Below, piece after piece: positions 32,958 to 41,920 of a DNA stretch of 64,000 nt. Origin of the DNA: Nocardiopsis composta (GTDB lineage Bacteria; Actinomycetota; Actinomycetes; Streptosporangiales; Streptosporangiaceae); NCBI RefSeq assembly GCF_014200805.1, contig NZ_JACHDB010000002.1, positions 930,001-994,000 of the forward strand, read 5' to 3'. Made by a program: the position numbers and the translations under genes. Below the pieces are notes generated by a model, which was not told the DNA's origin, ran no database searches, and saw only the letters and a list, made by a program, of their open reading frames with translations. Within the stretch, counting starts at the first letter, position 1; every line of letters begins with the position of its first letter.

Positions 32958-34958
32958 ATGTCCAGGAAGAAGACGGAACGCCAGTTGAACCTGGTCATCT
33001 GCCTGCTGGCGACCCGGCGCTTCCTCACCGCCAGGGAGATCCGGGCGACGGTGGCGGGCTATGAGGAGGCGGAGAGCGACGGCGCCTTCAAGCGGATGTT
33101 CGAGCGGGACAAGAAGGAGCTGCGGGACAGCGGCATCCCGATCGAGACCGGCGGCGGCGACGTGTGGAGCGACGAGGAGGGCTACCGGATCTCCCGGGCC
33201 GCCTACACCCTGCCCGACATCGAGCTGCTGCCGGACGAGGCCGCGGTGCTGGGGCTGGCGGCGCGCGCCTGGCGGCACGCCGCGCTCGGCGAGGCCGCGG
33301 CCGGCGCGATGATGAAGCTGCGCGCCGCCGGCGTCCCGGTCGACTCCGACGCCGCGCCGGCCGTCACCCCGGTGCTGGACGCCGACGAGCCGGCGTTCCT
33401 CCCGGTCTGGCAGGCGGTGCGGGACCGCCGCCCGATCGAGTTCGACTACCGCAAGCCCCGCGCCGAGCAGGCCGAGCGCCGGGTCCTGGAGCCGTGGGGC
33501 GTGGTGAACGTGCGCGGCCACTGGTACGTGGGCGGCCACGACCGGGTCCGCGGCGAGCGCCGGGTGTTCCGGCTGGGCCGCATCGTCGGCGGGGTCAAGG
33601 TGGTCTCCTCCGGGCCGCCGGTGGAGGTCCCGGCGGGGGTCGACGTCCGCTCGCTGGTGCGGGCGCAGCGGCCCGAACCGGAGCACACCGCCCGGCTGCG
33701 GATCCGCGGCGACTCCGCGCACGAGCTGCGCCGCGCCGCGCTGCGCATCGTCCCGGGCGGCGACGGCGCCCCGGAGGACCGCTGGGACCAGGTCGACCTG
33801 CCCTACACCGACCTGCCCGACCTGGTGGGCAAGGCCGCCCGGTTCGGCGACCGGGTGGTGATCGAGGAGCCGGCCGAGGCGCGCGCCGCGGTCGTCGAGC
33901 ACCTCCGCGCGGTCGCCGAGCGCGAGCCGGAGCCGGAACCGGAGGGCCCGCCCGCCGGAGAGGAGGGCGTCCGGGGGGAGCGGCGCGCCGCCGCCTCCGC
34001 CGAGCAGCTGCGCCGGCTGCTGATGCTGGTGCCCTACGCGCTCAGCCACGACGTGCGGGTGCCCGAGGTCGCCGCGCACTTCGGGCTGACCGAGAAGCAG
34101 GTGGTCAAGGATCTCGCCCTGCTGTGGATGTGCGGCCTGCCCGGCTACACCCCGGGCGACCTGATCGAGGTCGACCTGGAGGCCGCCGAGTCCACCGGGG
34201 AGATCATCATCGGCAACGCCGACACCCTGGCCCGGCCGCTGGCGCTCACCGCCGACGAGGCGGCCAGCCTCATCGTCGGCCTGGAGCTGCTGGGCGAGCT
34301 GCCCGGCGCGGCCGGCGGCGACGCGCTGAAGCGGGTGGGGGAGAAGCTGCGCGCCGCGGCGGGCGCCGCCGCGGAGGAGATCGCCGCCGCGGTGGCGGTC
34401 CGGGTCGACCTGGACGAGGAGGAGCGGGAGAAGCAGCGCCGCTGCAAGGAGGCGCTGGACGCCGGCCAGGCCGTGCACCTGCGCTACCTGTCCGGCTACG
34501 TCGACGAGGTGACCGAGCGCGACGTCGACCCGATGGGCCTGGTGGTCCAGGACGGCCACGCGTTCCTGGAGGGCTGGTGCCGGCTGCGCGACGGGGTCCG
34601 GCTGTTCCGCCTGGACCGGGTGCTCGACCTGACCGTGCTGCCCGAACCAGCCCGGGTGCCCAGCGCCGCCCGCCGCCGGGACATCAGCGGCGGCCTGGTG
34701 CAGTTCTCCGAGGACGACCTGCGGGTCACCCTGGAACTCGAACCGGCCGCCCGGTGGATCTCCGAGGACTACATCTGCACCGACGTCCGCGAACTGCCCG
34801 GCGGCCGGCTCCGCGTCACCCTGCGCACCCCGGCCCCGCGCTGGGTGCGCCGCCTGGTCCTCCGCCTGGGCCCCGACGCCCGCGTCATCGCCCCCGCCGA
34901 CGTCGCCGAACGCGTCCGCGAGGACGCCCGCCGCGCCCTGGAGGCCTACGCCTCCTGA
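32958..34958 (+). CDS. pafBC: fused PafB-PafC WYL-domain transcriptional regulator
   Basis: The 666-residue protein combines what are usually two proteins. Residues 1-320 are PafB: winged HTH (LNLVICLLATRRFLTAREI), WYL domain with HWYVGGHD (188-195) and a WCX tail. A Glu/Pro-rich linker (321-347) leads to PafC: HTH (346-400) and second WYL domain with HAFLEGWC (534-541), then WCX. In mycobacteria PafBC is a heterodimer that activates the LexA-independent DNA damage response; a natural fusion is known from Arthrobacter. The ATG at 32958 has GGAG just upstream. It is divergent from the DUF3866 gene. Confidence 0.94.
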   Translation: MSRKKTERQLNLVICLLATRRFLTAREIRATVAGYEEAESDGAFKRMFERDKKELRDSGIPIETGGGDVWSDEEGYRISRAAYTLPDIELLPDEAAVLGLAARAWRHAALGEAAAGAMMKLRAAGVPVDSDAAPAVTPVLDADEPAFLPVWQAVRDRRPIEFDYRKPRAEQAERRVLEPWGVVNVRGHWYVGGHDRVRGERRVFRLGRIVGGVKVVSSGPPVEVPAGVDVRSLVRAQRPEPEHTARLRIRGDSAHELRRAALRIVPGGDGAPEDRWDQVDLPYTDLPDLVGKAARFGDRVVIEEPAEARAAVVEHLRAVAEREPEPEPEGPPAGEEGVRGERRAAASAEQLRRLLMLVPYALSHDVRVPEVAAHFGLTEKQVVKDLALLWMCGLPGYTPGDLIEVDLEAAESTGEIIIGNADTLARPLALTADEAASLIVGLELLGELPGAAGGDALKRVGEKLRAAAGAAAEEIAAAVAVRVDLDEEEREKQRRCKEALDAGQAVHLRYLSGYVDEVTERDVDPMGLVVQDGHAFLEGWCRLRDGVRLFRLDRVLDLTVLPEPARVPSAARRRDISGGLVQFSEDDLRVTLELEPAARWISEDYICTDVRELPGGRLRVTLRTPAPRWVRRLVLRLGPDARVIAPADVAERVREDARRALEAYAS

Positions 34959-34981
34959 CCGCCACCGGACCATCGGCCGCG

Positions 34982-35012
34982 GGCCCCGCCGGAGCACGCC
35001 TCCGCCGGGGCC
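34982..35012. terminator. possible hairpin after pafBC
   Basis: GGCCCCGCCGGAG and CTCCGCCGGGGCC pair with two mismatches around CACGC shortly after the stop. Confidence 0.4.
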
Positions 35013-35122
35013 TCGGCCCGGGCCCGCCCGTCCTGCCCCGTCCGGCGGGCCGCGTCCCGATTGTGACGATCCGGACTGCTCCGGGCCATCCGGGGGGCGG
35101 ATGGGTTTCATGTTCGACCGAG

Positions 35123-35128
35123 TAAGGT
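35123..35128 (+). promoter_or_regulatory. -10 hexamer TAAGGT, leaderless
   Basis: TAAGGT lies seven bases before the GTG at 35136, in a locally AT-richer stretch. It supports the small membrane protein gene as real. Confidence 0.55.
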
Positions 35129-35135
35129 TGTCTCC

Positions 35136-35324
35136 GTGGTTCCGTTCCTCGGCCTTGCCGCCGTCACCATCGTCGGCCTGCTGGTCCTGGGGGTGCTCGC
35201 CGCCCGGGCGCTGGTCGAGCTGCGCCGCCTGGAAGTGCAGGTGGAGCGCACCAGGGCCGAGTTGGGACCCGCCTACCGCGCCTACCACGCGCGGACCCGG
35301 GACGCCCGGGCGCAGGGCCCGTGA
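35136..35324 (+). CDS. small single-pass membrane protein
   Basis: The 62-residue product has one hydrophobic helix (residues 2-24, FLGLAAVTIVGLLVLGVLAA) followed by an amphipathic, Arg/Glu-rich helix (LVELRRLEVQVERTRAEL). Function is unknown. It lies between pafBC and tatA, a place where actinomycetes often encode a short membrane protein. The GTG start is supported by a leaderless -10 seven bases upstream. The topology resembles TatA-like or accessory proteins but lacks the TatA Phe-Gly hinge. Confidence 0.7.
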   Translation: MVPFLGLAAVTIVGLLVLGVLAARALVELRRLEVQVERTRAELGPAYRAYHARTRDARAQGP

Positions 35325-35386
35325 ACGCGCGGGGAACCGGGCGTACGATCGTGGGGCGCACGGCGCCTGAAGAGAGGTTTTGAGAC

Positions 35387-35695
35387 ATGGGTGTGGACGG
35401 GCGGACCCTCCTTATCCTGCTGCTGATCGCGCTGATCCTGTTCGGCGCGTCGCGGCTGCCCCAGCTCGCGCGCTCCCTGGGGCGCAGCGCCCGGATCCTC
35501 AAGGCCGAGGCCAAGGGCCTGGCCGACGAGGACGGCGGCGACGGCTCCGGGCAGGCCGCCCAGGCGCAGCCGCGGGAGGAGCAGCCGCAGCAGTACCGGC
35601 CGCAGGAGCAGCCGCGGCCTTCCTACCCGGACCTTCCTCCCGGGCAGCGGATCGTGAACGAGAAGGGCGAGACGGTCCGCCCCTACGAGGACTGA
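35387..35695 (+). CDS. tatA: twin-arginine translocase subunit TatA
   Basis: The 102-residue protein has the TatA pattern: a short hydrophobic helix (LLILLLIALILFGASRL), the FG hinge, the amphipathic helix LPQLARSLGRSARILKAEAKG and a polar, Gln/Pro/Glu-rich tail. TatA oligomers form the pore through which folded proteins with RR signal peptides cross the membrane. The ATG at 35387 is preceded by GAGAGG. tatC follows, so the pair supplies the minimal Tat system. Confidence 0.94.
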   Translation: MGVDGRTLLILLLIALILFGASRLPQLARSLGRSARILKAEAKGLADEDGGDGSGQAAQAQPREEQPQQYRPQEQPRPSYPDLPPGQRIVNEKGETVRPYED

Positions 35696-35845
35696 GACCG
35701 ACGGAGGACCGACCCCGGCCGGACCCGATCCGCCCGGGGCGAACCCGGTGGGGGAGGCCCCTCCGGGCGGAGATGTGCCCGGTGAGCCGGGGACGAGGAA
35801 CACGGGCCGGGAGCACCGGCCCGGTACGAGGAGCGTAAGCGGACC

Positions 35846-36691
35846 ATGCAGCTGGGACGGCGGAACGGGAACCCCGAGGCGCGCATGCCGTTGATGGACC
35901 ACCTGCGGGAGCTGCGCAAGCGGCTGTTCCGGGCGTTCCTCGGAGTGGCCGCCGGCATCGTCGTCGGCTTCTTCGTCTACCAGCCGGTCTGGAACTTCCT
36001 GCAGCGCCCCTACTGCGACCTGCCCAGCGCGGTGCGCACCGGCGGCGAGGGCTGCGAGCTGGTCTTCACCGGCATCTTCGACCCGTTCGTGCTGCAGTTC
36101 AAGGTCGCCATCGTGGTCGGCCTGCTGCTCTCCTGCCCGTTCTGGCTCTACCAGCTGTGGGCGTTCGTGGCGCCCGCGCTCAACGGCCGGGAGAAGCGCT
36201 ACACCTACTACTTCATCGCCGCCGCGGTCCCGCTCTTCCTGGCCGGCGCGTCGCTGGGCTACTACATCACCGGTCTGGCCATGCAGGTCCTGTTCGGCTT
36301 CGCCACCGAGCAGATGACCGCGATGATCACGATCACCAACTACCTGAACTACATGCTCCTGATGATCATCGTGTTCGGGATGGGGTTCGTGTCCCCGCTG
36401 ATCGTGGTGCTGCTCAACCTGATGGGCGTGGTCAGCCAGGCCGCCATCGCCAAGCACCGCCGGATCATCATCTTCGTCATCTTCGTGGTCGCCGCGGTGG
36501 TCACCCCGGCCGAGCCGCTGTCCATGCTCGCCCTGGCGATCCCGCTCATCGTGCTCTTCGAGATCGCCGAGGTGTTCTGCTACTTCAACGACCGCCGCCG
36601 CAGGCGCGAGAACCCCTACGCGGACCTGGACGACGACGAGATCTCCCCGATCGAGGACGACGGCACCTCCGAGGCGGAGCTCAACCGCTAG
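35846..36691 (+). CDS. tatC: twin-arginine translocase subunit TatC
   Basis: The 281-residue protein has six membrane helices and TatC signatures: MDHLRELRKRLFRAFLG at the N-terminus (receptor region for the RR signal), GLLLSCPFWLYQLWAFVAPALN, GMGFVSPLIVVLLNLMGVV and VVTPAEPLSMLALAIPLIVLFEIAE. The acidic C-terminus (DLDDDEISPIEDDG) is cytoplasmic. TatC recognises twin-arginine signal peptides. It follows tatA by 150 bases. The ATG at 35846 has AGGAG about a dozen bases upstream. Confidence 0.96.
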   Translation: MQLGRRNGNPEARMPLMDHLRELRKRLFRAFLGVAAGIVVGFFVYQPVWNFLQRPYCDLPSAVRTGGEGCELVFTGIFDPFVLQFKVAIVVGLLLSCPFWLYQLWAFVAPALNGREKRYTYYFIAAAVPLFLAGASLGYYITGLAMQVLFGFATEQMTAMITITNYLNYMLLMIIVFGMGFVSPLIVVLLNLMGVVSQAAIAKHRRIIIFVIFVVAAVVTPAEPLSMLALAIPLIVLFEIAEVFCYFNDRRRRRENPYADLDDDEISPIEDDGTSEAELNR

Positions 36692-36771
36692 GGTCTTCTC
36701 CGGCGGCCTTTCCCGGCGGATCGGGGAGGCCGTCCGAGAGGAAACGTCAAGCACGGAAGAGGCCCGGCTCG

Positions 36772-37137
36772 ATGAGCGACGAGAAGAAGCGCGAACTCCC
36801 GCCCGAGGCGATGGGCAACGAGAAGTGGCACGACACCACCGACGCGGTGTGGATGCGCTCCTCGCTCTCCAGCGAGGAATCCGAGGCCATCGTCGAGGTC
36901 GCCAAGTTCGACGACGGCTTCCGCGCGGTCCGCGACGGCAAGAACCCGGACAAGGGCATCCTCTTCTTCACCCCGCAGGAGTGGGAGGCCTTCGTGCTGG
37001 GCGCCAAGGACGGCGAGTTCGACATCCCGGAGGAGTACCTCACCGAGGAGGAGGCGCGCATCCAGCGCGGCGAGGTCGAGGTGCACGCCGTCCCGTCCCC
37101 GCTGAACAAGAAGCGCGACGAGGACGCGGCCGGCTGA
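36772..37137 (+). CDS. DUF397-domain protein
   Basis: The 121-residue protein contains a DUF397 domain (about 20-85: VWMRSSLSSEESEAIVEVAKF, VRDGKNPDKGILFFTPQEWEAF) plus a charged C-terminal extension. Most DUF397 proteins are about 60 residues and partner an XRE/DUF5753 regulator; this one is twice as long and has no XRE gene beside it. It lies between tatC and a lipid kinase on the same strand. Function unknown; the family is tied to developmental regulation in Streptomyces. Confidence 0.82.
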   Translation: MSDEKKRELPPEAMGNEKWHDTTDAVWMRSSLSSEESEAIVEVAKFDDGFRAVRDGKNPDKGILFFTPQEWEAFVLGAKDGEFDIPEEYLTEEEARIQRGEVEVHAVPSPLNKKRDEDAAG

Positions 37138-37312
37138 CGCGGCCGAGGCCGGGGAGGCCGCGGCGGCAGAGCGAAGGCCGGCGGGCGGCCCCCGGTGCCG
37201 GGCGGGGCGGCGGCCGCCCCCGGGGTGCAACCGGTTCTACCGGTCGGTATCCTCATGCCACTCCGGGACCCGACCCCGGGCAGGCCGTCCCCGCCCCTGA
37301 ACGGAACCCCCC

Positions 37313-38215
37313 ATGCCCTCCACCGTCTCCCTCCTCGTCAACCCCGCCTCCGGAAGCGGCCGCGCCGCGGTGGCCGCCGGCCGGCTGCTCACCCGGCTGC
37401 GCGCCCTGGGCACCGAGCCGACGGTGCTGATCGGCCGGTCCGCCGCGGACAGCGCCCGGCTCGCCCGGGAGGCGGTGCGCAGGAAACCGGACGCGCTGGT
37501 CGCGGTGGGCGGCGACGGCATGGTGCACACCGCGCTGCAGGCGGTCGCCGGGACCGACGTCCCGCTGGGCGTGGTGCCCGCCGGCACCGGCAACGACATC
37601 GCCCGCGAGCTGGGCATCGGCCGCTCGGCCACCGAGGCCGCGGAGCGGATCGCCCGCGGCTACACCGTTCCCGCCGACACCGTGCACTGCACCGGCCAGG
37701 GCGTCGACCTGCACTACCTCAGCGTGCTGGCCTGCGGGTTCGACTCCCGGGTGAACGAGCGGGTGAACGGCTTCCCCATCTCCCTGGGCCGCGCCGGCTA
37801 CCTGGTCGGCCTCGCCGCCGAGCTGCGCTCCTTCCGCCCCATCCCGTACCGGATCGAGGTGGACGGGGAGGTCCTGGAGGCCGAGGGGATGCTCGCCGCG
37901 GTCGGCAACACCCGGTGCTACGGCGGCGGCATGAAGGTCTGCCCCGGCGCCCGCTACGACGACGGCCTGCTCGAAGTGGTGTTCGTGCACGCCGTCGCCG
38001 CCGCCGACTTCGTCCGCTTCTTCCCCCGGGTGTTCAGCGGCACCCACACCGAGCTGGACGAGGTCGCGGTGGTGCGCGGCCGCCGCGTCACCATCACCAC
38101 CGACGGCCGGGCCGCGGGCATCCCGGCGGTGGTCGGCTACGCCGACGGCGAGCGCGTCGGCGAGACCCCGCTGACCTGCGAGATCGCCCCGAAGTCGGTG
38201 CGCGTGCTGATGTAG
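37313..38215 (+). CDS. diacylglycerol kinase-family lipid kinase
   Basis: The 300-residue protein has the DAGK catalytic pattern: LLVNPASGSGRA near the start, VAVGGDGMVHTALQAV, VPLGVVPAGTGNDIARELG and a C-terminal beta domain with GGGMKVCPGARYDDGLLEVVF. The family (DgkB/YegS) phosphorylates diacylglycerol or a similar lipid with ATP at the inner membrane face. It sits between the DUF397 gene and the helicase gene, the usual neighbourhood after tatC in actinobacteria. The ATG at 37313 fits the family start. Confidence 0.93.
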   Translation: MPSTVSLLVNPASGSGRAAVAAGRLLTRLRALGTEPTVLIGRSAADSARLAREAVRRKPDALVAVGGDGMVHTALQAVAGTDVPLGVVPAGTGNDIARELGIGRSATEAAERIARGYTVPADTVHCTGQGVDLHYLSVLACGFDSRVNERVNGFPISLGRAGYLVGLAAELRSFRPIPYRIEVDGEVLEAEGMLAAVGNTRCYGGGMKVCPGARYDDGLLEVVFVHAVAAADFVRFFPRVFSGTHTELDEVAVVRGRRVTITTDGRAAGIPAVVGYADGERVGETPLTCEIAPKSVRVLM

Positions 38216-38303
38216 CCGCGGTGCGCCCCGCCCTCCCCGTTCCTCCGCGGCGCCGAGACCACCGCGCGGGGAGGTGCAGAGCCCGGCGGTCGCCCCGACG
38301 CCA

Positions 38304-38309
38304 TAGGCT
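38304..38309 (+). promoter_or_regulatory. -10 hexamer TAGGCT before helY
   Basis: TAGGCT ends seven bases before the ATG at 38317, the leaderless spacing. GGAGG between them could also act as a short ribosome site. Confidence 0.5.
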
Positions 38310-38316
38310 GGAGGCG

Positions 38317-41172
38317 ATGAATAACCACGCCGCCTCCTACGCCGCCTTCCGCCGACGCCAGTCCCATACGAGCACCGTGATCGAGGAGTTCAAGGGGCTC
38401 TACGGCTTCGACTTCGACCCGTTCCAGGTGCGGGCGTGCAAGGCGCTCGAAGACGGCGAGGGCGTCCTCGTCGCCGCGCCCACCGGGTCGGGCAAGACCA
38501 TCGTCGGCGAGTTCGCCGTCCACCTGGCCCTGCGCGACGGCGCGAAGTGCTTCTACACCACGCCGATCAAGGCGCTGTCCAACCAGAAGTACAACGACCT
38601 CGTCGCCCGCTACGGTGCGGACAAGGTCGGCCTGCTCACCGGGGATAACAGCGTCAACGGCGAGGCGCCCGTGGTCGTGATGACCACCGAGGTGCTGCGC
38701 AACATGCTCTACGCCGGCTCGCACACCCTGTCCGGCCTGGCGTTCGTGGTGATGGACGAGGTCCACTACCTCGCCGACCGGTTCCGCGGCGCGGTGTGGG
38801 AGGAGGTCATCATCCACCTCCCCGAGTCGGTGCGGATCGCCGCGCTGTCGGCCACGGTCAGCAATGCCGAGGAGTTCGGCGAGTGGCTGCAGGAGGTCCG
38901 CGGCGACACCACCGTCATCGTGGACGAGAAGCGGCCGGTGCCGCTCTGGCAGCACGTCATGGTCGGCCGCAGGCTGCACGACCTGTTCGTGCCGGTGGAG
39001 GGCGCCGGCGACGCCGACGAGGAGATCGGCGGCAACGGGCGCAAGCGCAGCCGCAAGCGCGACCGGGACCGCAGCGGCCTGGCCAAGCAGGTCGAGATGT
39101 CGGTCGGCGGCGAGAAGATGCTGATCAACCCCAAGCTGATGCGGATGGCGGTCGAGGACGACCGGATCACCCAGCTGGCGCACCGCCGCCGCCACCCGCA
39201 GTCCCGCGCGCGCGGCGGCCCGCGCCCGCGCACCAAGCACTTCCCGCCCAGCCGGGTGCAGATCATCGACGAACTGGACCGGGACGGCCTGCTGCCCGCG
39301 ATCGCCTTCATCTTCAGCCGCGCCGGCTGCGAGGCCGCGGTGCGCGAGTGCCTGGCCGCCGGTCTGGTCCTCACCACCGACGAGGAGGCCGCCGAGATCC
39401 GCGAGTACGCGGAGCGGCAGTGCGCCGACATCCCGCCGGCCGACCTCGCCGTGCTCGGCTACCACGACTGGCTGCGCGCGCTGACCAGCGGCGTCGCCGC
39501 GCACCACGCGGGCCTGCTGCCGGCGTTCAAGGAGATCGTGGAGAAGCTGTTCTCCCGCGGCCTGATCCGCGCCGTGTTCGCCACCGAGACGCTGGCGCTG
39601 GGCATCAACATGCCGGCCCGCACCGTGGTGATCGAGAAGCTGGACAAGTGGAACGGGGAGACCCACGCCCCGCTCACCGCCGGCGAGTACACCCAGCTCA
39701 CCGGGCGCGCCGGGCGGCGCGGCATCGACGTCGAGGGCCACGCCGTGGTGATCTGGCAGGCCGGCATCGACCCGCAGGCGGTCGCCGGGCTGGCCAGCAC
39801 CCGCACCTACCCGCTGGACTCCAGCTTCCAGCCGTCCTACAACATGGCGGTCAACCTGGTCGGCCAGGTCGGCCGGGAGCGCAGCCGCAACATGCTGGAG
39901 GCGTCCTTCGCCCAGTTCCAGGCCGACCGCGCGGTGGTCGGCCTGGTCAAGCAGCTGCGCAAGCACGAGGAGGCGCTGGCCGGGTACGCCGGGGCGGCCG
40001 AGTGCCACCTGGGCGACTTCATGGAGTACGCCGCGCTGCGCAGGAAGATCAGCGACCGGGAGGGCGAGCAGTCCAAGCGGCGCGGGGCGCGCCGCCGGGA
40101 CGAGGCGGTCGAGTCGCTGAGCCGGCTGCGCCCCGGCGACGTGATCCGCATCCCCGCCGGCCGGCACACCGGCTTCGCCGTGGTGCTCGACCCGGGCCTG
40201 CGCGACGCGCTGCCCGCGCCGCTGGTGCTCACGGTGGACAAGCAGGTCAAGCGGGTCAACGCGGCGGACTTCCCGGTCCCGGTGGAGCCGGCCGGGCGGC
40301 TGCGCATCCCCAAGGGGTTCTCGCCGCGCTCCGCCAAGTCCCGGCAGGACCTCGCCTCCACGCTGCGCAACAAGATCAACGACGGGACGGTCGACACCCG
40401 GGTGGTCAAGGCGCGGCACGGCGCCAAGGAGGAGGACCCGGAGATCGCCCGGCTGCGCGCCGAGATGAAGGCGCACCCCTGCCACGGCTGCGCCGACCGG
40501 GAGGAGCACGCCCGCTGGGCCGAGCGGTACTTCCGGCTGAGCAAGGAGACCGAGGGACTGCGCCGCCGGGTGGAGGGGCGCTCGCACGTCATCGCGCGCA
40601 CCTTCGACCGGGTGTGCGGGGTGCTGCAATCGCTGGGCTACCTCGCCCCGGAGGACGGCGACACGGTCACCCCGGACGGCGCGGTGCTCGCCCGGATCTA
40701 CTCCGAGCTGGACCTGCTGGTCGCAGAATCGCTCCGCCGCGGGCTGTGGGACGACCTCACCCCGCCGGAGCTGGCGTCCTGCGTGGCGTCGATGGTGTAC
40801 GAGTCGCGCCGGAACGACGACCCCTACCCGCGGGTGCCCGCGGGCAGGGTGGAGGACGTGCTCACCGAGATGGAGCGGCTCTGGGGCGAGCTGCACGAGG
40901 TGGAGCGGGAGAACAGGGTGTCCTTCCTGCGCCGCCCGGACATGGGCTTCGTGTGGCTGGCGCACCGCTGGGCGCGCGGCGACCGGCTCGACCGCATCCT
41001 CGCCGACGCCGACATGCCGGCGGGCGACTTCGTCCGCACCGCCAAGCAGCTGATCGACCTGCTGGAGCAGATCGCCGCGGCCGCACCGGAGGACGGCGGC
41101 GTCCGCTCCACCGCCCGCAAGGCGGTCGACCTGGTCAGGCGGGGCGTGGTCGCCTACACCTCGGTGGGCTGA
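38317..41172 (+). CDS. helY: HelY-type DEAD/DEAH-box RNA helicase
   Basis: The 951-residue protein is a Ski2/Mtr4-like helicase. Motif I VAAPTGSGKT (52-61), Ia YTTPIKALSNQKY, II VVMDEVHYLADR, III ALSATVSN, and motif VI QLTGRAGRRGIDVEG are all present, followed by a long rRNA-processing arch-like region and a DSHCT domain at the C-terminus (LASCVASMVYESRR). Mycobacterial HelY (Rv2092c) lies next to the tat genes, as here. It probably unwinds structured RNA in processing or decay. The start at 38317 has a leaderless -10. Confidence 0.93.
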   Translation: MNNHAASYAAFRRRQSHTSTVIEEFKGLYGFDFDPFQVRACKALEDGEGVLVAAPTGSGKTIVGEFAVHLALRDGAKCFYTTPIKALSNQKYNDLVARYGADKVGLLTGDNSVNGEAPVVVMTTEVLRNMLYAGSHTLSGLAFVVMDEVHYLADRFRGAVWEEVIIHLPESVRIAALSATVSNAEEFGEWLQEVRGDTTVIVDEKRPVPLWQHVMVGRRLHDLFVPVEGAGDADEEIGGNGRKRSRKRDRDRSGLAKQVEMSVGGEKMLINPKLMRMAVEDDRITQLAHRRRHPQSRARGGPRPRTKHFPPSRVQIIDELDRDGLLPAIAFIFSRAGCEAAVRECLAAGLVLTTDEEAAEIREYAERQCADIPPADLAVLGYHDWLRALTSGVAAHHAGLLPAFKEIVEKLFSRGLIRAVFATETLALGINMPARTVVIEKLDKWNGETHAPLTAGEYTQLTGRAGRRGIDVEGHAVVIWQAGIDPQAVAGLASTRTYPLDSSFQPSYNMAVNLVGQVGRERSRNMLEASFAQFQADRAVVGLVKQLRKHEEALAGYAGAAECHLGDFMEYAALRRKISDREGEQSKRRGARRRDEAVESLSRLRPGDVIRIPAGRHTGFAVVLDPGLRDALPAPLVLTVDKQVKRVNAADFPVPVEPAGRLRIPKGFSPRSAKSRQDLASTLRNKINDGTVDTRVVKARHGAKEEDPEIARLRAEMKAHPCHGCADREEHARWAERYFRLSKETEGLRRRVEGRSHVIARTFDRVCGVLQSLGYLAPEDGDTVTPDGAVLARIYSELDLLVAESLRRGLWDDLTPPELASCVASMVYESRRNDDPYPRVPAGRVEDVLTEMERLWGELHEVERENRVSFLRRPDMGFVWLAHRWARGDRLDRILADADMPAGDFVRTAKQLIDLLEQIAAAAPEDGGVRSTARKAVDLVRRGVVAYTSVG

Positions 41173-41190
41173 CTCGGCGGGCCGGCAGAG

Positions 41191-41233
41191 CGGCGCCCGG
41201 TGCCCGTCCGCCGGAGACGGGCACCGGGCGCCG
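41191..41233. terminator. strong bidirectional hairpin after helY
   Basis: Perfect 18-nt arms (CGGCGCCCGGTGCCCGTC and complement) with a 7-nt loop lie between convergent helY and the anti-sigma gene. Confidence 0.8.
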
Positions 41234-41252
41234 GTTCTCACCGGCCGAGGTC

Positions 41253-41744
41253 TCAGCCGACGCTCCCGGCGCGGGCGGGCAGCGGGGACCGGTCGGGGGT
41301 CATCAGGGTCATGCAGAGCCGGCCGCCGTCGGGGGCGGGGACGTAGAGCCAGTGCGCGGCGATGGCGTCGATGAGCAGCATGCCCCGGCCGGACTCGGCG
41401 TCCAGGTCCAGCGCCCGGCGGGCGACGCGGGGGCGGTCGCCGGGGCGGAGCGGCCCGCCGTCGCAGACGTCGATGTAGAGCGGGCCGTCGGCCAGGGCGT
41501 AGAGGCGCAGCGAGACGGAGCCGCCGTCCAGGCCGCTGCGGGTGTGCCGCCAGGCGTTGCAGAAGGCTTCGTCCACGCAGATCTCGGCGTCGTCCACCAG
41601 GGTGTCGGCCCACAGCGGCCGCAGCCTGACCCGGGTGAGCGACCGCGCCCGCCGGAGTCCGCTTTCGGTGCAGGGGAGTTCTTCGCCGACATCGAGGGCG
41701 AACGGGTGGATCGGCGGGGGAGTGGGAGGGATAAACTGCTCCAT
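41253..41744 (-). CDS. anti-sigma-factor-type ATP-binding protein (HATPase_c_2)
   Basis: The 163-residue protein has the RsbW/SpoIIAB-like GHKL fold: N box VDEAFCNAWRHT (ExxxNAxxH), G1 DVCDGGPL and G2 SGRGMLLIDAIAAHW. Such small kinases bind or phosphorylate sigma factors or antagonists. It is divergent from an XRE(DUF5753)/DUF397 pair, the triad seen at actinomycete developmental loci. AGGTGAAG lies upstream of the ATG at 41744 on the minus strand. The partner sigma factor is not in the window. Confidence 0.85.
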   Translation of the reverse strand: MEQFIPPTPPPIHPFALDVGEELPCTESGLRRARSLTRVRLRPLWADTLVDDAEICVDEAFCNAWRHTRSGLDGGSVSLRLYALADGPLYIDVCDGGPLRPGDRPRVARRALDLDAESGRGMLLIDAIAAHWLYVPAPDGGRLCMTLMTPDRSPLPARAGSVG

Positions 41745-41907
41745 GTCTTCACCTCTGGTCAGGTGGGGGCCGTGCCCCGGGGTCTTGCAGCGGCCGCCGG
41801 GGCTTCTTGGTGAATGAGCATGGAGGAGCTTCAGAGCACGGCGCCAGCGTTATCCCTGGTCAGTGAAGAAAAATAATGGCCCCGGGTATCCATGACTATC
41901 CGAGTGA

Positions 41908-41913
41908 TAATTT
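41908..41913 (+). promoter_or_regulatory. -10 hexamer TAATTT, leaderless XRE transcript
   Basis: TAATTT lies seven bases before the ATG at 41921 in an unusually AT-rich stretch (about 41840-41940). Confidence 0.55.
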
Positions 41914-41920
41914 GTGATAC

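Noticed and set aside
38137-41613. 1158-codon minus-strand frame opposite helY
   Set aside because: Antisense shadow of a helicase gene with all motifs in order.
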